A DNA stretch of 53,874 nt, taken from Planctomycetaceae bacterium. GTDB lineage: Bacteria > Planctomycetota > Planctomycetia > Pirellulales > Pirellulaceae. Below are positions 52,314 to 53,874 of this stretch, in pieces. The position numbers were made by a program, and so were the translations under genes. The stretch spans positions 1 through 53,874 of the forward strand of contig PBTE01000038.1 in assembly GCA_002726515.1 (NCBI GenBank). The letters run 5' to 3'. Position 1 is the first letter of the stretch; each line of letters begins with the position of its first letter. The notes under the pieces are model-generated. The model was not told the origin of the DNA, ran no database searches, and worked only from the letters and a program-made list of their open reading frames with translations.

Positions 52314-52356
52314 ACCAGTGGAGGGAGCGTGACGACACCATTTTGACGGGAGTGCC

Positions 52357-53712
52357 ATGGAAATGAGAAAAGCGAAAAGGTTTCCAATCGTGTGTCGAAT
52401 TGCCGACATGGCGAAGAACATGGGCTCGAGCCGCTTCGCGCACCAGATCCTGATAATGTCTTTGGCCTTGTTGTTGTCCATCGGTGTCGGTGTTTCGTCA
52501 GTCGACGCCATTCAAGTGACGGAGACTTTTGACGACGATCCCGCATCCCGCGGGTGGGGTGGCGTGGACAATCGTAGTTATCCCCAGGATTATGGGTTTT
52601 CGACGAGTGACATCACCGGTGGTACGGTCAATCCGCCGAACGGCACCGCGACGTTCGGCGGCGAATTCGGCGGTACGCTGACTCGCCAAGCCGCCACGAT
52701 GTATGGAGGAATGGACAACTTTTACGGCGTTGACCTAGGTGGCGAGATCGACATCATCACCGAATCCTTTTCGGTCTCTGGCGTGATTCATCTGCAGTGG
52801 CGAGACGGCGGCAGCGGATATTATCTTGGTTACTCGCGAGGGGTCTCCAGCTATATCGACCCGCCCGGAGAGGACGGTGACGCAAGCAATTTCATTGGTC
52901 TGCAATTTGATGATGGCCACAACGGAATAGCCATTTTGTGGGGCAGCGGAGGCGGCCGCGACCGGGATGTCGGGGCGGGTAACCTCCCGGTAGGCACGAC
53001 CGTTCCATTTAGCATGGACTACGATCCCAACGGCAACGACGGCCGCGGTGAACTGACTACGGTCGTCAACACCACGTCCCACGTTTTTCAAATCCCCGGA
53101 AGTAACAAGTATGATTTGGATCCGCTGACGCACTTCGGGATCTTTCCAGTGTCGGCGTCTGGTGCCGAGAGCACCGTCTGGATCGACGACCTGACCTATA
53201 CTACGAAGGTCGGCGGCAGCGGCGGCCCGGCGTGCGACTTCACCGGTGATTCCGCCTGTGACGTGGCGGATATTGACGACCTGTTCGGCCAGGGCAACCT
53301 GGTAACGGGAGTCAGTGCCGCCGGATCGGTGTACGACCTGACTGGTGATGACACGCTCAACGGCGATGACGTGGCTGCCTGGCTGTCGGACGCCGCTACC
53401 GAGAACGGTCAGGCGTCTGCTTACATGTCCAGCGACATCGATCTCGACAGAGACGTTGACTTGACGGACTTCAACGGACTGGCAGTCAACTTTAGTCCCG
53501 GAAGTTCTGCAGGTCTTTTCTCCACTGGTGATAGCGACGGCGACGGTGACGTCGACTTGAGCGACTACAACGCACTGGCCGGCAGTTTCGACCCCACCGG
53601 ATACGGCGGAGCGGTTGCCGTTCCCGAACCGGTATCGCTGATTCTGTTGTCAGTGGGGGGCGTCCTGGTGCTATCCCGAAGACGGGGTGCGATGACTCCA
53701 TCCTCTCGTTGA
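52357..53712 (+). CDS. Secreted PEP-CTERM protein with dockerin-like calcium loops
   Basis: A 451-residue protein. A long signal region (HQILIMSLALLLSIGVGVSS, cleavage near VDAIQ) follows about 25 cytoplasmic residues. The body up to about 285 is a beta-rich, Gly/Asp-rich domain of LamG-like type (ETFDDDPASRGWGGVDNRSY ... STVWIDDLTYTT). A dockerin-like stretch follows with EF-hand loops: CDFTGDSACDVADIDDLFGQ, YDLTGDDTLNGDDVAAWL, SDIDLDRDVDLTDFNGLAVN and GDSDGDGDVDLSDYNALAGS. The end is AVPEPVSLILLSVGGVLVLS then RRR, a clear PEP-CTERM sorting tail (PEP, membrane helix, basic tail), recognised by exosortase. GGGAG lies about five bases before the ATG. It is probably cell-surface attached and calcium-binding. 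Confidence 0.9.
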   Translation: MEMRKAKRFPIVCRIADMAKNMGSSRFAHQILIMSLALLLSIGVGVSSVDAIQVTETFDDDPASRGWGGVDNRSYPQDYGFSTSDITGGTVNPPNGTATFGGEFGGTLTRQAATMYGGMDNFYGVDLGGEIDIITESFSVSGVIHLQWRDGGSGYYLGYSRGVSSYIDPPGEDGDASNFIGLQFDDGHNGIAILWGSGGGRDRDVGAGNLPVGTTVPFSMDYDPNGNDGRGELTTVVNTTSHVFQIPGSNKYDLDPLTHFGIFPVSASGAESTVWIDDLTYTTKVGGSGGPACDFTGDSACDVADIDDLFGQGNLVTGVSAAGSVYDLTGDDTLNGDDVAAWLSDAATENGQASAYMSSDIDLDRDVDLTDFNGLAVNFSPGSSAGLFSTGDSDGDGDVDLSDYNALAGSFDPTGYGGAVAVPEPVSLILLSVGGVLVLSRRRGAMTPSSR

Positions 53713-53812
53713 ATAGATTGTATGGGACCTCTATACATTATTCAGGGTCTCGGTAATCAACATTTAGGATATCGGTAATTTAACCACACCGAATAACAAA
53801 GGAAATGAACTC

Positions 53813-53874
53813 ATGAATTTTCGAATTCTGTTGGGAGCACTTGCTGTAGCAGTTCTTTTGCTCGGGATCAGCCA
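53813..53874 (+). CDS. N-terminal fragment of an exported protein
   Basis: Twenty codons are present before the right edge: MNFRILLGALAVAVLLLGIS, a typical signal peptide start. AAAGGA about 7-9 bases upstream supports ATG 53813; an earlier ATG at 53805 stops after three codons. The family cannot be told. The preceding 100-base spacer shows no clear terminator. Confidence 0.6.
   Translation, partial: MNFRILLGALAVAVLLLGIS

Noticed and set aside
1-53874. tRNA or rRNA genes, CRISPR arrays, insertion sequences, prophage
   Set aside because: No cloverleaf, rRNA-like sequence, regular spacer array, transposase, integrase or phage structural protein could be recognised.

Overview
The window looks like a chromosomal piece of a planctomycete, probably of the Pirellulales/Rhodopirellula type. 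The reasons are a secreted protein with dockerin-type calcium loops and a PEP-CTERM tail, a surface protein with a LEPR-XLL-like N-terminal motif, a Ser/Thr kinase with a C-terminal TPR-like region paired with an ECF sigma factor, a 14-repeat FG-GAP protein, several PhyH dioxygenases, many secreted sialidase-like and glycosidase-like proteins, loose gene packing and moderately high GC. I see no rRNA, tRNA, CRISPR array, transposase or phage genes. Genus and species cannot be set from the sequence alone.

Layout. 1-141: start of a sodium:solute symporter running off the left edge. 612-11116: a catabolic block with a beta-keto-acid cleavage enzyme, a zinc alcohol dehydrogenase, an Ldh_2 dehydrogenase, an Nramp-like carrier, two TIM-barrel sugar isomerases/epimerases, a HpcH/HpaI aldolase, an IlvD/Edd dehydratase and a BASS-type carrier. 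Together these could form a non-phosphorylative route for a sugar or sugar acid. 11327-15798: three secreted beta-propeller (sialidase-like) proteins in one minus-strand run. 16115-18919: yaaA, a YugP-type metallopeptidase and a PhyH dioxygenase. 19527-28720: a 990-residue secreted glycosidase-like protein, an SMP-30/gluconolactonase, a second Nramp-like carrier, a nitrilase-family amidohydrolase and a second sodium:solute symporter. 29156-31178: gene fossils around an SGNH hydrolase. 31264-33927: an AT-rich GH123-like protein with duplicated discoidin domains, probably acquired. 34238-41389: a minus-strand operon (BNR sialidase, GH10-like hydrolase, FG-GAP protein, MFS carrier) whose first two genes overlap ATGA. 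41752-43905: a methyltransferase, then a small unknown gene coupled to a PhyH gene. 44043-48372: a LEPR-XLL-like protein with an internal duplication, divergent from a kinase-sigma pair. 48517-53874: an unrecognised gene, a malectin-domain fossil, a second GH10-like hydrolase, and a PEP-CTERM/dockerin protein preceded by a strong stem-loop with a T-run.

Overall this is a glycan and sugar-acid scavenging region. Secreted propellers and glycosidases would act on polymers, symporters and other carriers would bring products in, and lactonase, dehydrogenases, isomerases, dehydratase and aldolase would process them. The least explained elements are the leader hairpin at 52262-52313, the paired dyads at 5975-6039 and 25931-25967, the Nramp-like carriers without the DPGN motif, and three decayed gene remnants in intergenic spaces.
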